Assembly (NCBI RefSeq): GCF_000974425.1
Contig: NZ_CP010429.1
Location: 5,565,501-5,629,500, forward strand
DNA length: 64,000 nucleotides
From: Spirosoma radiotolerans
GTDB taxonomy: Bacteria; Bacteroidota; Bacteroidia; Cytophagales; Spirosomataceae
Direction: 5' to 3'
The notes under the pieces: generated by a model
Databases searched by the model: none
Seen by the model: the letters and a program-made list of their open reading frames with translations, nothing else
What the model was told of the DNA's origin: nothing
Program-made: the position numbers and the translations under genes
In this document: positions 25,358 through 34,284 of the stretch, piece after piece
Numbering within the stretch: the first letter of the stretch is position 1
How the letters are laid out: every line of letters begins with the position of its first letter

Positions 25358-26764
25358 TTAAACTGGTAAGCAAACACTGAATTCTGTGTGGCCGGGTTCA
25401 GACTGTACCTTGATGGAGCCGTTATGGTGTTTCATAATGCCCTGTACAATATCAAGACCGAGTCCGGTGCCCTTCCCAATTTCTTTGGTCGTAAAAAATG
25501 GGTCAAATATCTTATCCCGAATGTCTTCTGGGATACCAGCTCCATTGTCGATGATTTTGGTTAGTACAAACGCTTCGTCTTCCGACCGCTTGTCGGGTTG
25601 GCTGCTGATTTCGAGTTTACCACCGTCGGGCATCGCGTCGATGGCATTGTCGATCAGGTTGGTCCAGACCTGGTTCAATTCGCCGGGCCAGCCACAAATA
25701 ACGGGTAAATCGTCGGCAATTGTCAACGTCAGGTCAATGTGTTTGCTTTTAATTTTATGAGCCAGCAACGTAACCGTATTGCGAAGGCCTTCGGCCAACC
25801 TGACTTCCTGCTTGCCCACGCCCCTATCCATTTGGGTGTAGTTTTTGATGGAATCAATCAGCGTTGCTATCCGTTTCGAAGCCTCCCCAATATCAGACAC
25901 CAGCTTCTCGGTTACTAAATTATTGACCAGCCAATTGGCTACACCCGCCAGATTTTCATCGCCAATCTTTTCGAGTATCCAATCCAGATCGTCGACCGTA
26001 AACCCATAGCCGACCAATGGACCGGCCAGATCCATATGGTCTTCAACGCCATGATCGTCCAGCCAATCGGTCACATCATCTTCCAGGCTCGTCCGTTCGA
26101 GTAAGGTCAACCGATGTGTGTCAACGGTTGATTGCTGGTCAAGTTTTTTGAAGAATACGTCTGTCACACAATCGACCTGATCGCTTGTCAGATTGAGGTT
26201 CATAACGACTTTGAATGCTTCGGGAGTGGCCCGCAAATGCGTATTGAGCGTATCGACCGAGCGCACAACAGCTGCTACCGGGTTATTGAGTTCATGGGCC
26301 AACCCCGCCGACAAACGTCCCAGCGAGGCCATTTTCTCGTTTTGCTGCGTGAGTTTCGTATAGTCCCGAACACGGGTCGTCATTTGATGCACCAGCGATT
26401 CGGTAAGCTCATAGCAGTTTTTGGCCAAATCAGGCAGGTTGTCACGATGAAGCCGCAGAAGTGTTGTTGGCCGCTCAGTGATTAACCGGTTTGACAGGCT
26501 TTTCATCCGGGAAAACGGTAACACACCCAGAATAGAGTGATCGCCGTAGACAATCAATTCATCGTCGGCTCCATTCGCCCCGGCATCAATGCGAATACGG
26601 CCGTTCAGCAACAATAATAAGTGGTCGACTGGCTCGTGGGGTTTATAAAGTACCGTCTCTTTTGGGTAAGATACCTCTTCGCTCCGGTCAATAACCCATT
26701 GCAGTTGCGCATCCGGCACATTAGCGAAAGCCGGAAATTCGTGTAGCGTTTCTAACAGATTCAT
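25358..26764 (-). CDS. Histidine kinase with N-terminal cyclic-nucleotide-binding-like domain
   Basis: 468 residues. About 10-125 is a CRP-like sensor fold (SYPKETVLYKPHEPVDHLLLL, then GDHSILGVLPFS). The phospho-accepting helix has LGRLSAGLAHELNNP with H157. An unusual insertion of roughly 115 residues separates it from the second helix (SKRIATLIDSIKNYTQMD). The C-terminal ATPase has the N box QVWTNLIDNAIDAMPDGG, DNGAGIP, and KGTGLGLDIV. No membrane segment is seen, so it senses a cytoplasmic ligand. The paired regulator follows after a hairpin. ATG at 26764 gives the normal sensor length. Confidence 0.93.
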   Translation of the reverse strand: MNLLETLHEFPAFANVPDAQLQWVIDRSEEVSYPKETVLYKPHEPVDHLLLLLNGRIRIDAGANGADDELIVYGDHSILGVLPFSRMKSLSNRLITERPTTLLRLHRDNLPDLAKNCYELTESLVHQMTTRVRDYTKLTQQNEKMASLGRLSAGLAHELNNPVAAVVRSVDTLNTHLRATPEAFKVVMNLNLTSDQVDCVTDVFFKKLDQQSTVDTHRLTLLERTSLEDDVTDWLDDHGVEDHMDLAGPLVGYGFTVDDLDWILEKIGDENLAGVANWLVNNLVTEKLVSDIGEASKRIATLIDSIKNYTQMDRGVGKQEVRLAEGLRNTVTLLAHKIKSKHIDLTLTIADDLPVICGWPGELNQVWTNLIDNAIDAMPDGGKLEISSQPDKRSEDEAFVLTKIIDNGAGIPEDIRDKIFDPFFTTKEIGKGTGLGLDIVQGIMKHHNGSIKVQSEPGHTEFSVCLPV

Positions 26765-26856
26765 AAAAAGGAGGGCATTAACAGACAGACTGGTAACCAA
26801 TTATAAAACAGATTGGTTACAGCAGTACGTACGAACGGCCTACTTATACTTATCCA

Positions 26857-27750
26857 ATGCGTCTGACGATCCTGTTGCTTTGTTTATTGGCTTTCGCCTT
26901 TAGGGATGACAAACCTGCTTACCGTTTTTATACACCAGGCCTGAAGGCGACCAGTTACGCCAAATTGCTGCGCCAGGCAACGGAAGCCGATGTCGTTTTA
27001 TTCGGCGAACTGCACAACAACCCAATCTGTCACTGGCTGGAATTTCAGTTGGCAAAAGACTTACAATCTGCCAAAAAAGGCAATCTGGTGCTGGGAGCCG
27101 AAATGTTTGAAACCGATAACCAGCTGGCCCTCAGCGATTACGTGCAGGGTAAAACGACCAGCAAAGAACTGGCTACCCAGGCTCGTTTGTGGCCCAATTT
27201 CGATACCGACTACAAACCCATTACTGATTTTGCCCGTGAGCAGCACATTCCGTTCGTGGCCACCAACATACCGCGTCGGTATGCTCGTCTGGTCTCCCGG
27301 CAGGGTCTGTCAGCCCTCGATACGGTATCGGCTGATGCCAAACGTCAGATTGCGCCATTACCCATATCTGTTGACCTGACTTTACCCGGCTACAAAGCCA
27401 TGATGGAGATGATGGGCGGTACGGATAGCAAGGCCGGCACTAGTCCACACGGAGCGCAGCCCGACATGACGGCTAATTTTGCGCGGGCTCAAGCCGTTAA
27501 AGACGCCACGATGGCCTACTTCATTTTGCAGAACCTGAAACCCGGCCAGACGCTGCTGCATTTCAACGGCGACTACCATTCCAAGAACTTTGATGGAATT
27601 GTCTGGTATCTTCGCCAGCAACAACCTGCCTTGAAAATTCTGACCCTTTCTTCCGTCGAATTAGCCGACATCGAGAAGCCCGGCACCGATAATCGGAATC
27701 TGGCAGATTTCGTTCTGGCCATACCCGCCGACATGACGAAGACTTACTAG
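26857..27750 (+). CDS. ChaN family lipoprotein-like protein (haem/iron-related)
   Basis: 297 residues with a short hydrophobic start (MRLTILLLCLLAFAF), likely a signal or anchor. The ChaN/EreA-like core is clear: VVLFGELHNNPICHWLEFQL, LVLGAEMFETDNQLALSDYV, ATNIPRRYARLVSRQG and LHFNGDYHSKNFDGIVWYL. ChaN-type proteins bind haem and are linked to iron uptake in some bacteria. Whether it is lipidated is unclear because no clean lipobox is seen. It is transcribed divergently from the kinase operon and ends at a strong convergent hairpin. Confidence 0.85.
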   Translation: MRLTILLLCLLAFAFRDDKPAYRFYTPGLKATSYAKLLRQATEADVVLFGELHNNPICHWLEFQLAKDLQSAKKGNLVLGAEMFETDNQLALSDYVQGKTTSKELATQARLWPNFDTDYKPITDFAREQHIPFVATNIPRRYARLVSRQGLSALDTVSADAKRQIAPLPISVDLTLPGYKAMMEMMGGTDSKAGTSPHGAQPDMTANFARAQAVKDATMAYFILQNLKPGQTLLHFNGDYHSKNFDGIVWYLRQQQPALKILTLSSVELADIEKPGTDNRNLADFVLAIPADMTKTY

Positions 27751-27766
27751 GGAATTAACTTAATCG

Positions 27767-27848
27767 TTAACCACAGAGGCACGGAGAGCACAGAGATATG
27801 CATTATTGATTTGAGCTATCTCTGTGCTCTCCGTGCCTCTGTGGTTAA
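27767..27848. terminator. 32-bp perfect hairpin between convergent genes
   Basis: Arms 27767-27798 and 27817-27848 pair perfectly with an 18-base loop. Words such as ACCACAGAGGCACGGAG recur in many bacterial genomes by my recollection. Each strand continues with A/T-rich sequence, suiting a bidirectional terminator for the ChaN-like and glycosidase-like genes. Confidence 0.8.
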
Positions 27849-27973
27849 AAAGTAATTCAAGTTGTACATACCGATACTTTCTATCGTCAAAAGTGATTCG
27901 CTAGTCTGGTTTTACAATCGCTTCCATGATGGATAGGGCGTAATTTAACAGCCGGTGTTTATTTGTGTCAGGT

Positions 27974-30421
27974 TTATTGCAACTGCACACGTATTGAACT
28001 GCCGCTTAACTCAACAAAATCAGAATCGGTACCGCTCTGTACAGACACTTTTTTGCCATTTACCTGCCAGTTGCGGTACTTGCCTTTTGAAAAAGCCAGC
28101 CTCACGGTCCAGTTCGGTTGTTTTTGCCTAATCAACAACGTTAGCTGCTCGCCCGCTTTGGCATAATCCATCGATACCATATTGTCGCCTGTAGCCACTT
28201 TTTCAATACTGGCTTTGTCCCAGGCGCTGGGCATTTGGGGTTGAATAACAATTAATTTGCGGGACGCTTCCGGGCGAATACCAAAAAACTGTTTGATGAT
28301 TGGTACCGCATAGCTATACATATTCCAGGCCTGCGTGACCATGCCGTAGTCCGGCGATACTTCGTAAATAGAGCCCGGAAAGGCATAGCTAAACGTTTTA
28401 GTCATTCGTTTCAGATAGCCCAGTGCTTTATCAGGATGGCCGTACTTATTTTCACCAATCGTTGCTACACCCGTGGGCAGGGTCATCACCGCCCCTGTAT
28501 ACGTAAATATTTTTTTGTTCAGGGTAAATGACCCTTCGTCGGTTCCAGCCGATTCGTCTCGATCAATACCCGTTACAAACAGGCCAAATGGGTTCGTAAA
28601 TTTGCTGGCTGTCCGAAGCGCAATATCAGCCTTATCGGGATCAGCGACACCCGTTTCCATAGGGGTGTTAACCACCCAGTTATGGTGGAGTACAAAGCCT
28701 TTTTTGGTGTCGTCGGGCAATGCACGAAGTTTGCGCTGGGTTGCTTTCAGTTCCTCAACAGCCCAGGGTTTGTGCAGCGTATCGGCGCGAACAATGGCCC
28801 CTTCGACAAGCTGCAAAGCCTCGGCTTTTGTTCCGATAAAATCAGCATACGAACCGCTTTCGGGCACCCAGAAATCTGTATTTATTTTCGTTTTCAGAGT
28901 AGACGCTTTGCGCTGGTAATCCATCGCCAGCGTTTTGTCGCCGAGTTCGGATGCCATGTAGGCCGCATTGGCAAAAGCCTCCTGCGTATACACCGCCACA
29001 TCGATCATCTCGCTGTTCATGCCATGTATTTCCATCATGCCGAAACCGTCGGGAAGCAGGTTTTTATCCTTATCATTCTCGGCCAGCAACCAGCTCATCC
29101 CCTTTTTTACCGTCGGGAAGTACTTGCGAAGAAAGTTTTTGTCGCCTGTCCATCGGTAGACTGCAGCAATCATGCTGGCAAACTGGGGCACTTCGTTCAA
29201 ATTACCGGGATTGTACACCGCACCGTTCGTCGACACTTCATGGATAATTCGGCCGTTGCCATTTTCCTTTTCTGAGATTTTATTCAGCAGATCGACCGAA
29301 TCATACACCAGTTGCCGGTTTCCCGTTGTGATAAGACCCGATAAGGTGTAACAGCCATCAGCCCCAAACCACCACGGGTAATCGGGCAAACCCGCCGACA
29401 GACCCCGACCGATTTCGGGCACTTCCCGAATTAGCCAATCGGTATTGTATTTTACCCAGCGAAAGGCCTGCTCCAGCTTTTTGTCCGGCACATGCACCGA
29501 TGCCAACTGGTCGATGGTGGCGTACCGGTCTTTCTTGCTTTTCAGGTACACGTAAGCATTTTTCTGAACGTCAGCCAGGGTCCGCCTGGCCGCTTCAGCC
29601 GACTTGTATGAACCGGCAATGGTGATCGGCAATTGTGTTTTTCTGTTGGCGGGCACCGTAATCGTGTACACCAGCGAAGCCGCACACCCCTTCCCAGCCG
29701 ATACAAATTCGCAGCCTTTATTTTGATGATGCTGGCGGGCGGGAACATTGGCACCAAAAACAACGAACCAGTCGTTTTTTTGATCTTTAGCGACCCAGAC
29801 TTGGCTTTTTGCATCCCAGATAGCCTGGTCTGGAGCATCGACCATGTTGGTTCGTTCGCCCAGCCAGGTAGGACGAAGGTCCGTATGGGCTGTCCAGGTA
29901 AACTGAAGCGTGAGCGGCCTGGATTGCTTATTGATGAAGGTGTACTCCACCACCATGCTCTCTTTATTGTCGGGCACAAACTGGAAGCGCTCCATGTCCA
30001 GACCATCGGCAACCTGTTGATACAGGTGCTTATTGGCAAACGGATAGTTGATGAACGCATCGGCTTTATCGAGGCAAACCTCTTTTTGATCAATGGCGAC
30101 CGACGCTGTAAACCCATCCATTAATTTGATCGGATGATCCCAGATGCCGCCCATTTCGCCCGTTATGTGCCAGCCAAGATCCGGAAACCTACCGTCCTGA
30201 TGACCAACCATATACAACCGATTGCCAGCCGTTACGAAGGGCGATGCCAGGTATTCTTTTTTACCGGAAATAGACTCGACCTGCTTCACAAGCGCCTGAA
30301 GCGGTTGCTGAGCGACTGTTTGCTGCACACAAGTCGATAAAAGGACAAAGGCAGCAAAACCAGCTGTGATAAGCTTATTTCCAGGAAGAGTCAGCAAAGC
30401 CGACTGGCAATGTGTTATCAT
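27974..30421 (-). CDS. Secreted (alpha/alpha)6-barrel glycoside hydrolase, glycogen-debranching-like
   Basis: 815 residues. A signal-like hydrophobic segment ends near VAQQ (about residue 39). The N-terminal half is a beta-sandwich-like region. From about residue 310 a helical toroid follows, with PDYPWWFGADGCYTL, NEVPQFASMIAAVYRWTGD, GFGMMEIHGMNSEMIDVAVYTQEAFANAA and TGVADPDKADIALR, as in amylo-alpha-1,6-glucosidase and related toroid glycosidases. A short beta domain ends the protein (WQVNGKKVSVQSG). It probably acts on a glycan in the periplasm; the exact family and sugar are uncertain. It stands alone. Confidence 0.75.
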   Translation of the reverse strand: MITHCQSALLTLPGNKLITAGFAAFVLLSTCVQQTVAQQPLQALVKQVESISGKKEYLASPFVTAGNRLYMVGHQDGRFPDLGWHITGEMGGIWDHPIKLMDGFTASVAIDQKEVCLDKADAFINYPFANKHLYQQVADGLDMERFQFVPDNKESMVVEYTFINKQSRPLTLQFTWTAHTDLRPTWLGERTNMVDAPDQAIWDAKSQVWVAKDQKNDWFVVFGANVPARQHHQNKGCEFVSAGKGCAASLVYTITVPANRKTQLPITIAGSYKSAEAARRTLADVQKNAYVYLKSKKDRYATIDQLASVHVPDKKLEQAFRWVKYNTDWLIREVPEIGRGLSAGLPDYPWWFGADGCYTLSGLITTGNRQLVYDSVDLLNKISEKENGNGRIIHEVSTNGAVYNPGNLNEVPQFASMIAAVYRWTGDKNFLRKYFPTVKKGMSWLLAENDKDKNLLPDGFGMMEIHGMNSEMIDVAVYTQEAFANAAYMASELGDKTLAMDYQRKASTLKTKINTDFWVPESGSYADFIGTKAEALQLVEGAIVRADTLHKPWAVEELKATQRKLRALPDDTKKGFVLHHNWVVNTPMETGVADPDKADIALRTASKFTNPFGLFVTGIDRDESAGTDEGSFTLNKKIFTYTGAVMTLPTGVATIGENKYGHPDKALGYLKRMTKTFSYAFPGSIYEVSPDYGMVTQAWNMYSYAVPIIKQFFGIRPEASRKLIVIQPQMPSAWDKASIEKVATGDNMVSMDYAKAGEQLTLLIRQKQPNWTVRLAFSKGKYRNWQVNGKKVSVQSGTDSDFVELSGSSIRVQLQ

Positions 30422-30524
30422 GAGTTGGTTATTTACACGTTCGTAAAGTTACGGCTTTATACCTTGTTCGCTCACTCCATTCAGGGCCACTGCGTCCCAA
30501 AGCGACAGCCTCATAAACCCTACA

Positions 30525-31607
30525 TCATACATCATACATCATAACATATTCCGCCACCAGCGCCCAGCAGTGAGCCTCGCACTGCCAGCGCATCTGCATG
30601 AGCGGACGGTCGGCAAATTGACGTAGCCAGGGTTGCTCATAGGCCGTCAACAGACCCGCAATGAAGAAATGAAAAGTAGCGAAATCCTGTTCTATGCCAT
30701 TGAGGTTGATTTTGGGAACGTCCTCACCTAGTCGGTGCAGGGACGTTGCCAGTAACAGGTGCTCTACCCGGTTTTGGGAGGTCGTCAGCAGTGAGCGCGT
30801 ATCGGCAATCAGGCGCGGGCGAATCGGCTCCAGCTCGGCAATAGGAAAAGCCGCTATGAGTCTTGCTAAATGATAAATAATGAGCGACGTACGCGCGTAA
30901 TGGGGCGCACACTGAAATGGGGCGGCTACATACCGACCCGATTCGACAACAGACCGCAGGTAGGCCAGCGAATCCGTATCGTGCTCATTGCGGGGTAAGT
31001 CATACTGGTAGATGCAATACAGGATATTGCTTAATGCGCAGGCATCAAAATCGACGCCCATGTGCTTGCCAAACCAGGTCGAGTAAGCCCGCAACGAACG
31101 ATACTCCGGATAGGTATTCCGAATGCGCTGCGACTGACTCCCATTGGCGTGCTGGCTTAGTTTTTCTTTCAGCCAAAGGCGTTCGGCAGGAGCCGGCGGG
31201 GCGGTCAGGTACACCATGGCCGTATCGTCAATGTCGTCGGGAATACGAAAGTGTTCGAAATGACGAAACACATAGCCGTTGGAAAAGTGCTGCGAGGGGC
31301 GTGTAGGCCAGAAATTATACGTATTCAGCCCGTCTTTATTCCGAAAAATCGGGTAAGCCGTTGCGGCCCGACTGGCAATATGATCAATCAATTGCTGGCT
31401 TTCGGGTGATGCTGCCGAACGGATATGCTGCAACGTAAATACAGTTACAGCCGTAAAGAAAACATTGGTATCGGGACGCCGGTAAAAAATCGACGGATTA
31501 TGGCGAAACGACGGAAACAGACCCATTTCGGCCTGCAAATCAGCAATTCGCTGGATAATACTGTCGAGGGTTAGAACCGCCATATTTTCGCAAAAGTACC
31601 GTTTCAT
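30525..31607 (-). CDS. Uncharacterised helical protein with class II terpene-cyclase-like DIDDTA motif
   Basis: 360 residues, no signal peptide, predominantly helical. Residues 124-130 read DDIDDTA within FRIPDDIDDTAMVYL; DxDDTA is the acid motif of class II terpene cyclases, and DIDDTAM is exactly the plant copalyl diphosphate synthase version. The length is shorter than known bacterial cyclases, and QW repeats are not evident. It may be a toroid protein that shares only the motif. A second start at 31583 is possible. It is divergent from the GlmU-like gene with a 60-base gap. No function is assigned. Confidence 0.7.
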   Translation of the reverse strand: MKRYFCENMAVLTLDSIIQRIADLQAEMGLFPSFRHNPSIFYRRPDTNVFFTAVTVFTLQHIRSAASPESQQLIDHIASRAATAYPIFRNKDGLNTYNFWPTRPSQHFSNGYVFRHFEHFRIPDDIDDTAMVYLTAPPAPAERLWLKEKLSQHANGSQSQRIRNTYPEYRSLRAYSTWFGKHMGVDFDACALSNILYCIYQYDLPRNEHDTDSLAYLRSVVESGRYVAAPFQCAPHYARTSLIIYHLARLIAAFPIAELEPIRPRLIADTRSLLTTSQNRVEHLLLATSLHRLGEDVPKINLNGIEQDFATFHFFIAGLLTAYEQPWLRQFADRPLMQMRWQCEAHCWALVAEYVMMYDV

Positions 31608-31667
31608 TCGTTCTCTTTTTCCAGATTAAGGTTGGATATTTGCCGCCTGATTACCCTGATGCAATCA

Positions 31668-32855
31668 ATGCCAACTTTGATTTTATTCGACGATCCGGTC
31701 ATTCGCACGGCTTTATTACCCCTTACGTTTACGAGGCCGGTGGCAGGTATCCGTATCGGTACACTCACGCTGGCCGAAAAATGGGCGAATACACTAGCAC
31801 AAACGCCTTCGTACCTGACTGAAGCCTATTTGCAGGCCAAATTTCCGCAGAACGCAGGCGCTGATAACTGGTACGTGAATGGGGCCGTCTGCCCAACCGA
31901 TGCCCTGGCCGAAACTATATCGGCTCTGCCATCTGATACCGGTCTGATTACCCACGACGGATTGATTCTGGCTGTACGGACAACCCAAACGCTGTCGGAG
32001 CCGCCGACAGTAAACGACGGCTATCCGTTCCGTACGTTCATGGAGCCGCTAACCATTGTTCGCAACCTATGGGATATTTTCGTAAATAATGGCGATCAAC
32101 TCCGGGCCGACTTCGCCCGACTAACCGCCGGACGGACATCCGAACCAATTACCGATCCTTTTACCCGGTGTTACGCACCGGAAAACATCTTTATTGAACC
32201 CGGCGCTACCATTCGGGCGGCTGTTCTGAATGCAGAGGGCGGCCCCATTTACATTGGACGTGATGCCACGATCAGCGAAGGTTCCATCGTGATCGGGCCG
32301 TTTTCGCTCGGCGAAGGATCGACTGTCAACTGGGGCGGCAAGATGCGGAGTAACACCACCATCGGGCCCTTCTGCAAAGTAGGGGGCGAGGTTGGCAACT
32401 CCGTTTTTTTGGGCTATAGTAACAAAGCGCACGATGGGTTTCTGGGTAATTCGGTCATTGGCGAATGGTGCAATCTGGGCGCCAACGTCAACAATTCGAA
32501 TTTGAAGAACGATTATAGCAATGTGAAGCTTCACTCCTATGCTACAAACCGGCTGGAAGATACCGGACGGATTTTCTGCGGCCTGATGATGGGTGATTTC
32601 ACCAAAGCCGGTATAAGCACGATGTTCAACACAGGCACTGTGGTGGGTGTCAGTGCAAACGTGTTTGGCGCGGGTTTTCAGCACAAACACGTTCCCTCTT
32701 TTTCGTGGGGTGGTGCCGCCGAAGGCAGTACCCCTTACCGCATCGAGAAGGCGCTGCAAGTGGCAAAAGAAGCGTTTATCCGACGCGATAAGGCGTTCGA
32801 CGACGTAGAAGAAACAATCCTTCGATCCATTTTTTCAATGATCCATACTGAGTAG
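31668..32855 (+). CDS. GlmU-like sugar nucleotidyltransferase family protein
   Basis: 395 residues from MPTLILFDDP; an ATG three codons upstream is equally possible. The N-terminal nucleotidyltransferase-like half has LLPLTFTRPVAGIRIGTLTL and EKW, and the second half is a left-handed parallel beta-helix with hexapeptide turns (PIYIGRDATISEGSIVIGPF, STVNWGGKMRSNTTIGPF, NSVIGEWCNLGANVNNSNLKND). This architecture is the GlmU-related family of Bacteroidota. It probably attaches NMP to, or acetylates, an envelope sugar; the substrate is not known. holB follows after a hairpin cluster. Confidence 0.9.
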   Translation: MPTLILFDDPVIRTALLPLTFTRPVAGIRIGTLTLAEKWANTLAQTPSYLTEAYLQAKFPQNAGADNWYVNGAVCPTDALAETISALPSDTGLITHDGLILAVRTTQTLSEPPTVNDGYPFRTFMEPLTIVRNLWDIFVNNGDQLRADFARLTAGRTSEPITDPFTRCYAPENIFIEPGATIRAAVLNAEGGPIYIGRDATISEGSIVIGPFSLGEGSTVNWGGKMRSNTTIGPFCKVGGEVGNSVFLGYSNKAHDGFLGNSVIGEWCNLGANVNNSNLKNDYSNVKLHSYATNRLEDTGRIFCGLMMGDFTKAGISTMFNTGTVVGVSANVFGAGFQHKHVPSFSWGGAAEGSTPYRIEKALQVAKEAFIRRDKAFDDVEETILRSIFSMIHTE

Positions 32856-32908
32856 TTTCCATTTCCTGTGGCGTGGTTGTGGCGTCAGGTTCTTTAAGCT
32901 GAGACTGC

Positions 32909-32988
32909 AAGGTTTTGAGAAACCTCACCGAGTCAGATGTAAGCATCTGACACCACGGGCTAACATCTGACGCCACCGCAAGAGCGGT
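32909..32988. repeat. Triple hairpin cluster between GlmU-like gene and holB
   Basis: Perfect stems at 32909-32914/32919-32924 (AGGTTT, loop TGAG), 32931-32938/32943-32950 (GTCAGATG, loop TAAG) and 32973-32978/32983-32988 (CACCGC, loop AAGA). The first two resemble those at 3469-3515 (GAGGTTT and GTCAGGTT stems), so this is a second, diverged copy of that element. Confidence 0.7.
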
Positions 32989-33017
32989 GTTATAAATCAT
33001 TCATCACTGAAACCGAC

Positions 33018-34136
33018 GTGCAATTCTCAGAAATAATCGGTCTTGACGAAACCAAGCAGCTGCTGCTGCGGGCGGTGCAATCGAACCACCTGGCGCACGC
33101 CTTGCTGTTCGATGGCCCAACGGGTAGTGCCAATCTGGCGCTGGCCCTTGCCTTGGCGCAGTATGTCAACTGCGAAGACAAACAGCGCCAGGATTCCTGT
33201 GGCCGTTGTGCCTCGTGCATAAAGGTCCAGAAACTGGTGCACCCCGACCTGCACATGGTTTTCCCGGTTACCAATCAGGGAAAAGGGAAAACATCCGAAA
33301 CGTATTTGACTGACTGGCGGAAGTTTCTGCTCAGTTCGCCCTACCGTACGCTGCCCGACTGGCTCGAATCAGTTGGAGCCGATAATAAACAGGGCAACAT
33401 TTCGGCAGAAGAAGCCCGGAATATTTTGCAAAAGCTATCGCTGAAAGCCTACGAAGGAGCGTATAAAATTATGCTCATCTGGCTACCCGAACTCATGAAC
33501 GTGACGTCGGCCAATGCGCTGCTGAAGGTACTGGAAGAGCCCCCGGCGCAAACGCTGTTTCTGCTGGCAACTAACCAGTCGGATAAGTTGCTGATCACGA
33601 TTCTGTCAAGAACCCAGCGCGTAGCCGTCAGGGCATTCACGGACGAAGAAGTGGCCACTTACCTGCGCCAGCACCTGAATCTGGACGAAACGACGGCCCG
33701 ACGCCTGGCTTACCTCGCCGATGGTAACCTGGCCGAAGCCCTGCAGTTGGGTCAGCATGATACAAGTTCAACGGATCAGCACGTCTGGTTTGCCGAATGG
33801 ATGCGTACCTGCTATCGGCAGGATTTAATCGCGCTCGTTAAACAGGCCGACCAGTTTGATGGTTTCAGCAAGGAGAAGCAGAAAGGGTTACTCGACTATA
33901 GCATTCGCCTGTACCGCGATTTGTTTTTGTGGCAACAGGGAGCCGCTGAACTATTACGGTTGCCTGATGACGAGATGGCCTTTGTCAAAAACTTCGCCAA
34001 AATCCTTACCATCAACCACATCGAGCACATTGTACATGACCTTAACAAAGCCGCTTACCACCTCGAACGAAACGCCCGGGCTAAAATGATCATGCTTGAT
34101 ATGTCACTCACATTCAGCCGTTTGATACGCACGTAG
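33018..34136 (+). CDS. holB: DNA polymerase III subunit delta prime
   Basis: 372 residues of the clamp-loader AAA+ family. It has HLAHALLFDGPTGSANLALA, where the P-loop lacks the GK pair, as expected for a non-ATP-binding delta prime. A zinc site C52, C61, C64, C67 is seen (NCED...CGRCASC), then HPDLHMVFPV, ISAEEARNILQKLSLKAYEG, MNVTSANALLKVLEEPP and LLITILSRTQ with the sensor-1-like SRTQ. It loads the sliding clamp together with delta and DnaX. It appears as the first gene before a strong hairpin and the retropepsin-like/RimK genes. Confidence 0.95.
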   Translation: MQFSEIIGLDETKQLLLRAVQSNHLAHALLFDGPTGSANLALALALAQYVNCEDKQRQDSCGRCASCIKVQKLVHPDLHMVFPVTNQGKGKTSETYLTDWRKFLLSSPYRTLPDWLESVGADNKQGNISAEEARNILQKLSLKAYEGAYKIMLIWLPELMNVTSANALLKVLEEPPAQTLFLLATNQSDKLLITILSRTQRVAVRAFTDEEVATYLRQHLNLDETTARRLAYLADGNLAEALQLGQHDTSSTDQHVWFAEWMRTCYRQDLIALVKQADQFDGFSKEKQKGLLDYSIRLYRDLFLWQQGAAELLRLPDDEMAFVKNFAKILTINHIEHIVHDLNKAAYHLERNARAKMIMLDMSLTFSRLIRT

Positions 34137-34147
34137 TACGGTTTAGG

Positions 34148-34244
34148 GTTTGTGGTTTTACGGTTTGTGGTTTACGGTTGGCTGGCGCGTTAGCAACACT
34201 CGTGCGCCAGCCAACCGTAAACCACAAACCGTAAAACCACAAAC
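34148..34244. repeat. 41-bp perfect hairpin, longest in the window
   Basis: Arms 34148-34188 and 34204-34244 pair perfectly with a 15-base loop; a partial third copy of the word ACCACAAACCGTAAACC follows to 34266. The stem lies between holB (stop 34136) and the next start (34285). Its words GTTTGTGG and ACGGTTTGTGG are internally repeated, giving it a low-complexity look. Confidence 0.88.
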
Positions 34245-34284
34245 TAGCCAACCACAAACCGTAAACCAACTACCCATTCTCCTC

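Noticed and set aside
34141-34268. CRISPR-like array from repeated GGTTTGTGG words
   Set aside because: It is one large inverted repeat without regular spacers or cas genes.
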